Source: Pandoraea captiosa (GTDB lineage Bacteria; Pseudomonadota; Gammaproteobacteria; Burkholderiales; Burkholderiaceae). From it: a stretch of 64,000 nt of DNA. The position numbers were made by a program, and so were the translations under genes. The DNA lies in contig NZ_CABPSQ010000002.1 in NCBI RefSeq assembly GCF_902459775.1, positions 806,001-870,000 of the forward strand, written 5' to 3'. The stretch's first letter is position 1; the number at the start of each line of letters is the position of its first letter. The notes under the pieces were generated by a model. That model was given only the letters and a program-made list of their open reading frames with translations, searched no databases and was not told the DNA's origin. This document shows, in pieces, positions 54,735 to 63,684 of the stretch.

Positions 54735-56189
54735 ATGAAGGATTTCCGCAACTTCATCAACGGCGAGTGGGTCGCCACCGCCCGTACCTTCGAGAACCGC
54801 AACCCTGTCGACAACAGCCTGATCGGCCACGTCCACGAAGCCGGACGCGACGAAGTCGACGCCGCGGTGCGTGCGGCCCGCGCGGCGCTGCAAGGTCCCT
54901 GGGGCAGCATGACGGTCGCGCAGCGAGTGGAATTGCTGCACGCCGTCGCCGACGGCATTAACCGTCGCTTCGACGATTTCCTCGCCGCCGAGATCGCGGA
55001 TACCGGCAAGCCGCATGGCCTCGCGAGCCATCTCGACATCCCGCGCGGCGCCGCGAACTTCAAGGTGTTCGCGGACATGATCAAGAACGTGCCGACGGAA
55101 TCGTTTGCGATGACGACCCCCGACGGCGGCAACGCGCTGAACTATGGCGTACGCACGCCGCGCGGCGTGATCGCGGTGGTCTGCCCGTGGAACCTGCCGT
55201 TGCTGTTGATGACCTGGAAAGTCGGTCCTGCGCTCGCGTTCGGCAATACGGTGGTCGTCAAGCCCTCGGAGGAAACGCCCGCCACGGCAACGCTGCTGGG
55301 CGAGGTAATGAACGAAGTCGGAGTGCCTGCCGGGGTGTACAACGTCGTGCACGGCTTCGGCCCCGAGTCGGCGGGCGCGTTCCTCACCGAGCATCCGGGC
55401 GTCAACGGCATCACCTTCACCGGGGAGACACGCACCGGCGAAGCCATCATGAAAGCCGCGGCCAACGGCGTGCGCCCGGTGTCGTTCGAGCTGGGCGGCA
55501 AGAATCCGGGCATCGTTTTCGCGGACGCCGACTTCGACAAGGCCGTGGCAGGCATCACGCGTTCGGCATTCGATAACAGCGGTCAGGTGTGCCTGGGCAC
55601 GGAGCGGGTGTATGTGCAGCGCCCGATCTTCGAGCGCTTCGTGGCGGCGCTCAAGTCGCGCGCCGAATCGCTGAAGATCGGCGACCCGTACGCCGAAGGC
55701 ACGAACTTCGGTCCGCTCGTCTCGCAGGTCCATCGCGAAAAGGTGTTGTCGTACTACGAGAAGGCCCGTGCGGAAGGGGCGACGGTCGTGACCGGCGGCG
55801 GGGTGCCCGACATGCCGGCGTCGATGAAGGACGGTGCATGGGTGCAGCCCACGATCTGGACGGGGCTGCCGGAAACGGCCTCGGTCATTCGTGAAGAAAT
55901 CTTCGGACCGTGCTGCCACATCGCACCGTTCGATACCGAAGAGGAAGTGATTGCCATGGCGAACGCCACGCCGTACGGTCTGGCGGCCACTGTGTGGACG
56001 TCGGACGTGAGTCGGGCGCACCGCATGGGCGCCGCGCTCGAAGTCGGCGTGTGCTGGATCAACGCATGGTTCCTGCGCGATCTGCGCACTGCATTCGGCG
56101 GCGCCAAGCAGTCGGGCATCGGTCGCGAAGGCGGTGTGCACTCGCTGGAGTTCTACACCGAACTGCGCAACGTCTGCGTGAAGCTGTAA
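54735..56189 (+). CDS. 2-hydroxymuconic/2-aminomuconic semialdehyde dehydrogenase
   Basis: A 484-residue NAD-dependent aldehyde dehydrogenase closely patterned on DmpC/XylG/PraB-type enzymes. The start FRNFINGEWVATARTFENRNP, catalytic Cys in NSGQVCLGTERVYVQRPIF, Glu in FELGGKNPG and end GREGGVHSLEFYTELRN are all typical. Such enzymes oxidise ring-cleavage semialdehydes in catechol meta-cleavage or kynurenine/aminophenol routes. No ring-cleavage dioxygenase, hydratase or decarboxylase gene is near, so here it stands alone with a divergent GntR regulator. A broader aldehyde role is possible. Confidence 0.9.
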   Translation: MKDFRNFINGEWVATARTFENRNPVDNSLIGHVHEAGRDEVDAAVRAARAALQGPWGSMTVAQRVELLHAVADGINRRFDDFLAAEIADTGKPHGLASHLDIPRGAANFKVFADMIKNVPTESFAMTTPDGGNALNYGVRTPRGVIAVVCPWNLPLLLMTWKVGPALAFGNTVVVKPSEETPATATLLGEVMNEVGVPAGVYNVVHGFGPESAGAFLTEHPGVNGITFTGETRTGEAIMKAAANGVRPVSFELGGKNPGIVFADADFDKAVAGITRSAFDNSGQVCLGTERVYVQRPIFERFVAALKSRAESLKIGDPYAEGTNFGPLVSQVHREKVLSYYEKARAEGATVVTGGGVPDMPASMKDGAWVQPTIWTGLPETASVIREEIFGPCCHIAPFDTEEEVIAMANATPYGLAATVWTSDVSRAHRMGAALEVGVCWINAWFLRDLRTAFGGAKQSGIGREGGVHSLEFYTELRNVCVKL

Positions 56190-56209
56190 GCAGCGCACAT
56201 GAAAGCGCC

Positions 56210-56252
56210 AAGGGCCTCGTCAGCCATCCCTTGGGGAGCTGACGAGGCCCTT
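56210..56252. terminator. 14-bp hairpin after the aldehyde dehydrogenase gene
   Basis: AAGGGCCTCGTCAG (56210-56223) pairs exactly with CTGACGAGGCCCTT (56239-56252) around a 15-base loop, 21 bases past the stop. It lies between convergent genes and has no T-tract on either side, so it may be a bidirectional, rho-assisted terminator. Confidence 0.7.
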
Positions 56253-56293
56253 GCGTTACGACGGGGCGCTTACCTGTCTTATACGAGTTTGAC

Positions 56294-57490
56294 TTACCCG
56301 AGTGTCACCTGCATCGCACGTGCCAGACGTGTCACGCCTTCTTCGATCGCCGTCACGGCCGGTGCCGCGAACGACAGTCGCAGCGAAGCCTCGTCGGCCT
56401 GCTCGGCAAAGAACGCCGTGCCCGGCACGAACAACACCTTTTCCGCAATCGCATTGGGCAGCAGTTCGCTTGTCTTGAGCGCCGCGAGACGCGCCCACAC
56501 GAACATCCCGCCCTGGGGGATATGGAACCGGATGGCGTCGCCGAGTTTGGCTTGCAGCGCCTGGCACAGGGCGTCGCACTTGAGACGGTAAGCCTCGGTG
56601 ATCTTCGGCAGGTGGCGCGTGAGCGAGCCTTCCGCGAGATACTCGGCGGCCACCGCCTGCGTCCATGGCACGCTGCACAGATCGACGGTCTGCTTGGCTA
56701 CCACGCAGCGTCGCGCGATCTCCGGCGGCGCCACCGTCCAGCCCACCCGCAATCCCGGCGCCACGATCTTCGACAGGCTCGAGAAGTGCACGACCCAGTC
56801 GCGCGAGCCGGGCACCTCTGCCGTCAGGCCGAGCATCGTCGGTACGGCCTCGCCAGCGAAGCGCAGGTCGCCGTAGGGATCGTCCTCGACAATCACGAAG
56901 CGGAATTCCACCGCCAGTTTCAGCAACGCGAGACGTCGTTCGCGCGAGAGCGTCGCGCCGGTCGGATTGGCGAATGTCGGCACGGTGTAGAGCAGTTTGG
57001 GCGTGGCGATCTTCCCTTCGCGCAGTAGCGCTTCCAGATGGCCGACGTCCAGTCCGTCGGCGTCGACCGGCACGGTCACGATCGTCGCCTGCTGCAGACG
57101 CAGCGCTTGCAACGTGGCGGGATAGGCCGGTTGCTCGGTCACCACCACGTCGCCCGGGGCGACCAAGACGCGCAACAGCAGATCGAGGCCCTGTTGCGAG
57201 CCCGTCGTCACCAGCAGTTCTTCCGAGGCACAGGGCGAACCGCGTTGCGCCATCAAGGCGATGAGTTGTGCCTTGAGTTCCGCGAGTCCGTCCGTCGGGC
57301 CGTATTGCAGACAGCGCGTCGGCAGGGAGAAGGCGCGGGCTTGTGCGGCGGCAAGACCATCGACGTCGAACAGCTCGCTCGCCGGGTATCCGCCCGCAAA
57401 CGAGATCATGCCCGGCTCGGACAGGTACTTGAACAGTTCGCGAATCGGCGAACCCGCCGGATTGGCGAAGGAAGACGTGAAAGCGTACAT
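56294..57490 (-). CDS. 2-aminoadipate transaminase-like PLP aminotransferase (LysN-type)
   Basis: A 398-residue fold-type I aminotransferase of the LysN/ARO8-like group. PGMISFAGGYPASELFD is the usual N-terminal motif, TGSQQGLDLLLRVLV the cofactor region, FVIVEDDPYGDLRF the Asp/Tyr loop and HFSSLSKIVAPGLRVGW the PLP-Lys segment. LysN enzymes make 2-oxoadipate from 2-aminoadipate. The adjacent upstream genes code for the next enzymes on either side of that step, which supports the assignment. The ATG at 57490 has GAGG upstream; the frame to 57610 runs into a hairpin region and is not conserved. Confidence 0.87.
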   Translation of the reverse strand: MYAFTSSFANPAGSPIRELFKYLSEPGMISFAGGYPASELFDVDGLAAAQARAFSLPTRCLQYGPTDGLAELKAQLIALMAQRGSPCASEELLVTTGSQQGLDLLLRVLVAPGDVVVTEQPAYPATLQALRLQQATIVTVPVDADGLDVGHLEALLREGKIATPKLLYTVPTFANPTGATLSRERRLALLKLAVEFRFVIVEDDPYGDLRFAGEAVPTMLGLTAEVPGSRDWVVHFSSLSKIVAPGLRVGWTVAPPEIARRCVVAKQTVDLCSVPWTQAVAAEYLAEGSLTRHLPKITEAYRLKCDALCQALQAKLGDAIRFHIPQGGMFVWARLAALKTSELLPNAIAEKVLFVPGTAFFAEQADEASLRLSFAAPAVTAIEEGVTRLARAMQVTLG

Positions 57491-57594
57491 GGGGGCCTCG
57501 CTGATCGAAGCGTGACGTGAGAAGGCTGGTGAGAGAGCGTTGTGGCCGAACGCCATCGGGCGTCCGGCACGGCCGACGGTGCGGCAGAGGGTGC

Positions 57595-57654
57595 GGCAGC
57601 GCCGGGGCATCGTGCATCATCGCGAGGGACGATGATTGGCGCCCCGGCGCTGCC
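57595..57654. other. Long interrupted hairpin between the amaB- and lysN-type genes
   Basis: GGCAGCGCCGGGGC (57595-57608) pairs perfectly with GCCCCGGCGCTGCC (57641-57654). Inside lies a second stem ATCATCG (57616-57622) with CGATGAT (57630-57636). The 60-base structure fills much of the 172-base gap within a probable operon. It starts 8 bases past the amaB-type stop (read on the minus strand). Confidence 0.85.
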
Positions 57655-57662
57655 GGCGCGAC

Positions 57663-59162
57663 TTACTCGATCGAGAAGTCGATGCCTTGCGCGAGCGGCA
57701 GGGCGGAGGAGTAGTTCACGGTGTTGGTCGCGCGGCGCATGTAGCCCTTCCACGCGTCCGAGCCCGACTCGCGGCCGCCGCCGGTTTCCTTTTCCCCGCC
57801 GAATGCGCCGCCGATTTCCGCGCCGCTCGGACCAATGTTGACGTTGGCGATGCCGCAGTCGCTACCGGCCGACGACGTGAAGCGCTCGGCTTCGCGCAGG
57901 TCGTTGGTGAACACGCACGACGACAGGCCGTGCGACGACGCGTTATTGGCGTCGATGGCCTGTGCGAAGTCGCTGTACTTGAGCACGTAGAGAATCGGCG
58001 CGAACGTCTCCGTGAGCACGACCTCCGTTTGCGACGGCATTTCGACGATGGCAGGCTTCACGTAGAAGCCGCCTTCGTTGCCGGCGACGACATGACGCTC
58101 GCCGCCCGTCACCTTGCCCCCTTGGGCGCGCGCCTGATCGAGCGCGCTTTGCATGCGCTTGAATGCGCCTTCGTCGATCAGCGGTCCCATCAGCGTGCCG
58201 CGCTCGAGCGGGTTGCCGATGGCGACCTTGCCGTACAGCGTCTTCAGGCGCTCGACGGTCTTGTCGTACACGCTTTCATGCACGAACAGGCGACGAAGCG
58301 TGGTGCAGCGCTGACCGGCCGTGCCGACGGCCGAGAACAGAATGCCGCGCAGGGCGAGTTCCGGGTTGGCGCTCTCGGTCACGATGCCGGCGTTGTTGCC
58401 GCCGAGCTCGAGAATCGAACGACCGAAGCGGCGCGCGACTTCCACGCCGACCTTGCGGCCCATTTCGGTGCTGCCCGTCGCGCTCACGATCGCCGAGCGA
58501 GGGTCGGCAACGAGGGCCTCACCGACGTCGCGACCGCCGATGACGAGCGCCGTCAGGCCCTGCGGGGCGTCCCCGAATTCGGCAATGACTTCTTCCATCA
58601 ACTTATTGACGGCGAGGGCGGTCAGCGGCGTCTTCTCCGACGGCTTCCACACGACCGCGTTGCCGCACACGAGGGCGAGCGCAGCGTTCCAAGACCACAC
58701 GGCGACCGGGAAGTTAAAGGCGGAGATGACGGTGCAAACGCCCATCGGATGCCACGTCTCGGCCATGCGGTGGCCCGGGCGCTCCGAGGCGATCGTCAGA
58801 CCGTACAACTGACGCGACAGGCCCACGGCGAAGTCGCAGATGTCGATCATTTCCTGCACTTCGCCCAGGCCTTCCTGCAGGATCTTGCCCGCTTCGAGGG
58901 TGACGAGCGCGCCCAACGCCTGCTTGCGCTCGCGCAGCTTTTCGCCGAGCAGGCGGACCAGCTCGCCGCGACGCGGGGCCGGCACGTTGCGCCATGCGGT
59001 GAAGGCGGTTTGCGCGCGCGCGAGCGCGGCCTGTGCATCGGCCACCGAGGCGCTCGCCACGCGGCCGATCAGCTCACCGTTGATCGGCGAGTGCACGGCG
59101 ATGTCGCCCGTCTCGGCCAGTTTGGCAATGCCCAGTTCGTTGAGAATGGAAGTCGCGTTCAC
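57663..59162 (-). CDS. amaB: L-piperidine-6-carboxylate (2-aminoadipate semialdehyde) dehydrogenase, ALDH7-type
   Basis: A 499-residue aldehyde dehydrogenase of the ALDH7/AmaB family, which oxidises piperideine-6-carboxylate/2-aminoadipate-6-semialdehyde to 2-aminoadipate in lysine and pipecolate breakdown. Catalytic Cys lies in TAGQRCTTLRRLF, Glu in ILELGGNNAGIV, and GGAFGGEKETGGGRESGSDAW is the family C-terminal motif. It starts 44 bases after the HglS-type gene. Position between LysN- and HglS-like genes strongly supports the lysine pathway. Confidence 0.92.
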   Translation of the reverse strand: MNATSILNELGIAKLAETGDIAVHSPINGELIGRVASASVADAQAALARAQTAFTAWRNVPAPRRGELVRLLGEKLRERKQALGALVTLEAGKILQEGLGEVQEMIDICDFAVGLSRQLYGLTIASERPGHRMAETWHPMGVCTVISAFNFPVAVWSWNAALALVCGNAVVWKPSEKTPLTALAVNKLMEEVIAEFGDAPQGLTALVIGGRDVGEALVADPRSAIVSATGSTEMGRKVGVEVARRFGRSILELGGNNAGIVTESANPELALRGILFSAVGTAGQRCTTLRRLFVHESVYDKTVERLKTLYGKVAIGNPLERGTLMGPLIDEGAFKRMQSALDQARAQGGKVTGGERHVVAGNEGGFYVKPAIVEMPSQTEVVLTETFAPILYVLKYSDFAQAIDANNASSHGLSSCVFTNDLREAERFTSSAGSDCGIANVNIGPSGAEIGGAFGGEKETGGGRESGSDAWKGYMRRATNTVNYSSALPLAQGIDFSIE

Positions 59163-59206
59163 GTGAATATCCTTTTGGAATTTGCTGAAAATCTGCGCGT
59201 TGGTCG

Positions 59207-60232
59207 TTACTTGGCGTTCGCCGTCATCTTGAAAATGCCCTGGGCGTTGCCTGCGTCGAAACGCAGGTCAAGTTTCCAGCAACGCCCGGCAGTGTCGTAC
59301 TCGCGATGACGCGTAATGAATTCGTAGAACGAGCCCGGCACGTCGCGCGTGACGATCTCGCCGTTCTTCCCACGGAATTCGCGACGCACGGTGTCGGCGC
59401 GGTAGGCGGTCTGGAACACGCGCCCCGAGCGCGAGCGCTCGACTTCGGGTTTCATGGGCCGGCCCTTTGCCTTCTCGGCGTCCGACAGGGCGAAGACGTC
59501 TTCCACGCGGTCCGTGGCGTGGTTGAAAGCGTTGCCCTCCGTCGCGATCCATGCCATTTCGGCCGATTCGGCGAGCAACAGTTCGTAGTCGGCTTCGCTC
59601 GGCACATCATGCTGGCGGGCGAATGCGCCGACGATGACGGGAAGCAGGCTCTGGGCGCGTTCGAGCGGCAGCGTGCCGTCGCGCTCCAGTTCCCATAGCT
59701 GAGCGACGGCCGTCGGCGTGAGCGGGTCTTTCGACGTGCCGACCACGCGCGACACGGCTTGCTGGAACGTCTCCGAGAAGCGCTCCGGGTGCAACTCGCT
59801 CACAAAGAACTGCGAGATTTCGTCGGGACAGTCTTCGTGGGCGTAGGCGCGGCCCGTCATGCCCAGCCGGTCGAGCGGGTAGCGACCGTTCAGCCGGAAG
59901 CCGAGCGGGCGCAGAATGCGCGTGAACGCGGCTTCTCCCGGGGGCAGCGCGCCGTTCTCGTCCCACCGCACGGTGCGCAGCGCGCCATGGTCGAAGTACA
60001 CGCTGCCGCCGGTGGCAATCGTCTCTTCGGTATAGGTACGGCCGTTCTGCGAGCGCTCCAGCAGCCCTTCGAACAGCGCCATGTTCATGGCTTGCGCGAG
60101 TTCGGCGCGGGTGACGCGGCCGAATTCGAAGTCGGCGAGGATCGACGGAGCGTTGAGCGTGGCGAAAAGGGCGTCGGTACGGGCCTTCCCGATCAGGGAA
60201 ACCAGCAGCGACTCCACGTTGGCATTGCGCAT
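59207..60232 (-). CDS. hglS: 2-oxoadipate dioxygenase/decarboxylase (HglS, DUF1338 family)
   Basis: A 341-residue DUF1338 protein. HglS converts 2-oxoadipate to D-2-hydroxyglutarate with O2, releasing CO2. Metal ligands are predicted as His82 (VYFDHGALRTV), His238 (GNAFNHATDRVED) and Glu304 (SFYEFITRH); the 156-residue spacing of the two His equals that I recall for the P. putida enzyme. It is the first gene of the leftward lysine-catabolic run, divergent to a LysR regulator. The start ATG at 60232 has only a weak ribosome site. The older name is YdcJ-like. Confidence 0.9.
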   Translation of the reverse strand: MRNANVESLLVSLIGKARTDALFATLNAPSILADFEFGRVTRAELAQAMNMALFEGLLERSQNGRTYTEETIATGGSVYFDHGALRTVRWDENGALPPGEAAFTRILRPLGFRLNGRYPLDRLGMTGRAYAHEDCPDEISQFFVSELHPERFSETFQQAVSRVVGTSKDPLTPTAVAQLWELERDGTLPLERAQSLLPVIVGAFARQHDVPSEADYELLLAESAEMAWIATEGNAFNHATDRVEDVFALSDAEKAKGRPMKPEVERSRSGRVFQTAYRADTVRREFRGKNGEIVTRDVPGSFYEFITRHREYDTAGRCWKLDLRFDAGNAQGIFKMTANAK

Positions 60233-60419
60233 CGGTGAGTCTCACAGGCAGGGGCGCCGTCTTCGTCAGCGCCGCAGGGTATCAGGGGAGGGCATGAAGG
60301 ACATGATGCAATCACAGGACCATCGCGCCATGCCATCTTGCAGTGACAGCATTATTGGAACGGATGGCTTGCCCGTAAAGCGAGATAAAATTGCCACTTG
60401 ATGCGTTTTTGGAATCAAC
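60233..60419. promoter_or_regulatory. Divergent promoter region of hglS and the LysR gene
   Basis: 187 bases that must hold both promoters and the LysR site. The part from 60340 to 60410 is AT-richer (CAGCATTATTGGAACGG, GATAAAATTGCC). I cannot pick one T-N11-A motif with confidence. Confidence 0.5.
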
Positions 60420-61343
60420 ATGCGCAAATTCAAGACCCCCGGCACGGCGGCGCTGCTTGCCTTCGAGGCCGCTGCCCGGCACGAAAGCTTCACCCACGCG
60501 GCGCGCGAGCTGTTTCTCACGGAGAGCGCGGTCTCGCGTCAGATCGCCACGCTGGAGACGCAACTGGGCGTACGCCTGTTCGTACGCGCCAAGCAGCGCG
60601 TCGTGCTCACGCGCGCCGGCCGGCTGTACGGCACACAGGTCCGGCGTACGCTGGAGCAACTCGATCGCGACACGCTGGCGATCATGGCGCACGGCAGCGG
60701 CGGTGGGTCTCTCGAACTGGCGGTGCTGCCGACATTCGCGTCGGAATGGTTGATTCCGCGCATGAAGGACTTCGACGACCGACACCCGGACGTTCGCGTG
60801 AACATGGGCGTGCACACCGACCTCTTCGCCTTTGGCGAGACGCACTTCGAGGCGGCGATTCACTTCGGGCAGCCGACATGGCCCGGCACATCGTCGGACT
60901 ACCTGTTCGGGGAAGAGGTCGTGCCGGTCTGTCGACCGTCGATATTGAAAGGGCCGGTTCGCACGGCCGCCGACTTGCTGACGTATCCGTTGCTGCACTC
61001 GACCACGCGCCCGAGCGCCTGGACGCAGTGGTTCGCCGAACAGCGCATCGACGACCATCGCGCGTTGCAGGGCGTGCGCTACGAACTGCACACGATGCTG
61101 ATCGCCGGCGCGGCGGCCGGGCTGGGCATTGCGCTGGTGCCCAAGTTCTTCGTCGAGGGGCAACTGGCGACGCTCGGCCTCACGATTCCATTCGACGTGA
61201 AAAGTGTGGCCGAGTCGGCCTATTACCTCGTCTATCCGACCGAGCTTACGCACGGACAACCCCTCAGCGTGTTTCGCGAGTGGCTGCTCGATCAGGCCAA
61301 GGCCTATCGGCCGACGTACCGTCCCGACTACCGGCCTGGCTAG
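60420..61343 (+). CDS. LysR-family regulator (GcvA-like), likely regulator of the lysine-degradation genes
   Basis: A 307-residue LysR protein. The HTH reads FKTPGTAALLAFEAAARHES then ARELFLTESAVSRQIATLET, a GcvA/AmpR-like pattern. The effector domain has LELAVLPTFASEWLIPRM, GETHFEAAIHFGQPTWPG and LIAGAAAGLGIALVPKFF. It is divergent to hglS over 187 bases, so control of the hglS–amaB–lysN run is the simplest reading. The effector may be 2-aminoadipate or 2-oxoadipate (inference). Confidence 0.9.
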   Translation: MRKFKTPGTAALLAFEAAARHESFTHAARELFLTESAVSRQIATLETQLGVRLFVRAKQRVVLTRAGRLYGTQVRRTLEQLDRDTLAIMAHGSGGGSLELAVLPTFASEWLIPRMKDFDDRHPDVRVNMGVHTDLFAFGETHFEAAIHFGQPTWPGTSSDYLFGEEVVPVCRPSILKGPVRTAADLLTYPLLHSTTRPSAWTQWFAEQRIDDHRALQGVRYELHTMLIAGAAAGLGIALVPKFFVEGQLATLGLTIPFDVKSVAESAYYLVYPTELTHGQPLSVFREWLLDQAKAYRPTYRPDYRPG

Positions 61344-61364
61344 GTTCGGGCGGCGTGCGCTGTA

Positions 61365-62012
61365 TCAGCGTCCCGTGTAGCGTCCCGGTTTGTGCCATGC
61401 CACGACCATGGCGCTCATCGCGATGGCGGACAGGGCCGACCAGGCCACGCGGCCCGAGGGGATGACGCTTAGCGAGACGAGCAGAATCGTCGTGTCGATG
61501 CACACCTGCGTGATGCCGGCGTTGATGCCCCGTCGGCGTTGCAGCCACAGCGTCACGATGCCGGTGCCGCCAACGCCCGCGCCGTGACGCGCGAGCGCCA
61601 GAATGCCCATGCCGCACAGCGTGCCACCCACGAACGCCGCGAACAGCGGGTTGACGAAGGCGACGTTGAACGTCTGCGGCATGGCCGCGAGGGCGAAGGT
61701 GATACCGAAGCTCGCGACCGTTGATTTGAGCGCAAAGCGCGCGCCCATCGTGAAATACGCGAAGAGGAAGAACGGTATGTTCACCAGCGTGAAGATGGTG
61801 CCCACCGGCAGCGGAAAGAGGTAAGAGGCGAGCAGTGCGATGCCTGCCACGCCGCCGGTGACCAACCCGGCAGCCTTGAGCAGCACCAAACCGACCACCA
61901 CGAATGCCATGCCGATGACCATCGCATAGATGTCTTCGAGCACGGAGTGCGGAACGCCGATTGTGTCGGTTGCCGCAATGGCGCCGGATACGGCGCCCGT
62001 GTCGTGTTTCAT
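61365..62012 (-). CDS. YitT family membrane protein
   Basis: A 215-residue protein with about six membrane segments. VVGLVLLKAAGLVTGGVAGIALL and GTLCGMGILALARHGAGVGGTGIVTL are the glycine-rich conserved repeats of YitT/DUF161 proteins. INAGITQVCIDTTILL follows. The ATG at 62012 is preferred over an upstream frame to 62069 because homology starts there, though the ribosome site is poor. Function of the family is unknown; it is often linked to ion or small-molecule transport. It lies between the LysR gene and ilvE with no evident partnership. Confidence 0.87.
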   Translation of the reverse strand: MKHDTGAVSGAIAATDTIGVPHSVLEDIYAMVIGMAFVVVGLVLLKAAGLVTGGVAGIALLASYLFPLPVGTIFTLVNIPFFLFAYFTMGARFALKSTVASFGITFALAAMPQTFNVAFVNPLFAAFVGGTLCGMGILALARHGAGVGGTGIVTLWLQRRRGINAGITQVCIDTTILLVSLSVIPSGRVAWSALSAIAMSAMVVAWHKPGRYTGR

Positions 62013-62161
62013 GATCTGTAAGTCAGGAACAACAGGACGGCGCGCCCGACTCTCCTGTTGTCGTGACACGCCGCCAGAGATTTCCCGCGTCGCTGTCTCG
62101 GGCGACGCGCAGCTTCACAGCTTGTTATGTCGATGCGGTAATTGACCGATACAACGCGCGA

Positions 62162-63259
62162 TCAGGCGATATGGTGCACCCAGCCGAACGGATCGGCGAT
62201 CTTGCCGCGCTGAATGCCCGTCAGTTGATCGCGGATACGCTTGGTGACGGGGCCTTCGCCGCCGTCGGCGATGTTGAATTCGCCGTTGGCGTGACGCACC
62301 TGGCCGATCGCCGTGACGACCGCAGCGGTGCCGCAGGCGAACGTTTCCTTCACGCGGCCGCTGGCCGCATCGGCCTGCCACTGGGCGAATTCGTACGGCG
62401 CTTCGTTGACCGTGAGGCCTTCGCGGCGCGCCAGTTCGATGATCGACGCGCGGGTGATGCCCGGCAGAATCGTGCCCGAGAGGGGGGGCGTCTGAAGCGA
62501 ACCGTCGTCCATGACGAAGAAAACGTTCATGCCGCCGAGTTCTTCGATCCAGCGGTGTTGTGCGGCGTCGAGGAACACGACCTGATCGCAGCCCTTGGCG
62601 CTCGCTTCCGTCTGCGCGATCAGGCTGGCGGCGTAGTTGCCGCCGCACTTGGCGGCGCCGGTGCCGCCCGGGGCGGCCCGCGTGTACTGGTCCGACACCC
62701 ACACCGTGACGGCCGACTTGCCGGCCTTGAAGTACGGGCCGACCGGGCAGGCGATCACGCAGAAGATGTATTCATGTGCGGCACGCACGCCGAGGAAGCT
62801 CTCCGAGGCGAACATGAACGGACGGATGTAGAGGCTGCTGCCTTCGGCGCCCGGGATCCATGCGCGGTCGATGTCGACGAGCTTTTCTACGGCTTCCAGG
62901 AACACGGCTTCCGGCAGGTCGGCCATCGACATGCGCTGGGCCGATTCGCGGAAGCGTTTCGCGTTGGCTTGCGGACGGAACAGCGAGATCTTGCCGTCCT
63001 CGCTCCGATAGGCCTTCATGCCTTCGAAGATTTCCTGTGCGTAGTGCAGCACGGCGCATGCGGGGTCGATCTGGAACGGACGGCGGGCTTCCACCTTCGC
63101 GTCGTGCCAGCCCTTGCCTTCGGTCCAGCGGATCGTGACCATGTGATCCGTGAATACACGGCCGAACACCGGATTCGCCAGCGCGGCGGTGATCTGGTCG
63201 GCGGGGGTGGGGTTGGCGTGCGGCTCCACGACAAAACGCAATTGGTTGTCAGCGCTCAT
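62162..63259 (-). CDS. ilvE: Branched-chain amino acid aminotransferase
   Basis: A 365-residue fold-type IV PLP aminotransferase that makes Leu, Ile and Val from their 2-oxo acids. FEGMKAYRSEDGKISLFRPQAN (in part) and GAAKCGGNYAASLIAQ, with the PLP Lys, are diagnostic of the long IlvE/BCAT type. LPGITRASIIELARREG and ACGTAAVVTAIG complete the fold. A Gly-rich region GEFNIADGGEGPVTKRIRDQLTGIQ ends it. It is monocistronic, with 149 bases to the YitT gene and a long upstream spacer. Confidence 0.95.
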   Translation of the reverse strand: MSADNQLRFVVEPHANPTPADQITAALANPVFGRVFTDHMVTIRWTEGKGWHDAKVEARRPFQIDPACAVLHYAQEIFEGMKAYRSEDGKISLFRPQANAKRFRESAQRMSMADLPEAVFLEAVEKLVDIDRAWIPGAEGSSLYIRPFMFASESFLGVRAAHEYIFCVIACPVGPYFKAGKSAVTVWVSDQYTRAAPGGTGAAKCGGNYAASLIAQTEASAKGCDQVVFLDAAQHRWIEELGGMNVFFVMDDGSLQTPPLSGTILPGITRASIIELARREGLTVNEAPYEFAQWQADAASGRVKETFACGTAAVVTAIGQVRHANGEFNIADGGEGPVTKRIRDQLTGIQRGKIADPFGWVHHIA

Positions 63260-63684
63260 GTTTCTTCAGTGTCTCGGCAGAGGTGGCTTGATTCGTCTGT
63301 GCCGTTAACGTAAACGGCAAGGTGGCATATTTTCCTCCTTTCGGGGCCTGCCTGTCGACTGAATTCACCGCTTCTCACGTCACGGCGGGCTTCTTTCGGA
63401 ATTTGTGCCGGAAAATGTCGAAAATTGGCGAATTTTTGCTGGAATTCTGCGCCGTTAGCCGGAATTTTCGCTCTCGGAGGCGCCGCGGCGCTTCCCGGGT
63501 CGGGTCAAAAGTGTGTAAAAAAACATTTCCGACCACGAGGCGGACTGCGCTCGACATTTAATATCGAAAGCGCATCATGTCGGGGACGCTCCTGGCGTTG
63601 AAGTCGCGCAACGGTTGCCTTCTGCGACCGCATCGCCGCGCGCTGGACGTTCCCACCCGATATGCGCAAAGGGAGAGGAGACGC
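63260..63684. promoter_or_regulatory. Divergent spacer between ilvE and the terminal membrane-protein gene
   Basis: 425 bases without a supported gene. GGAATT occurs at 63398, 63441 and 63461, within a stretch (63390-63470) notably rich in GAATTT/AAAATT. A short AT-rich segment near 63555-63565 (CATTTAATATCG) could be the rightward promoter. The ribosome site GGGAGAGGAG lies just before the ATG at 63685. A frame open at 63615-63893 runs in another phase and is not coding. Confidence 0.5.
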
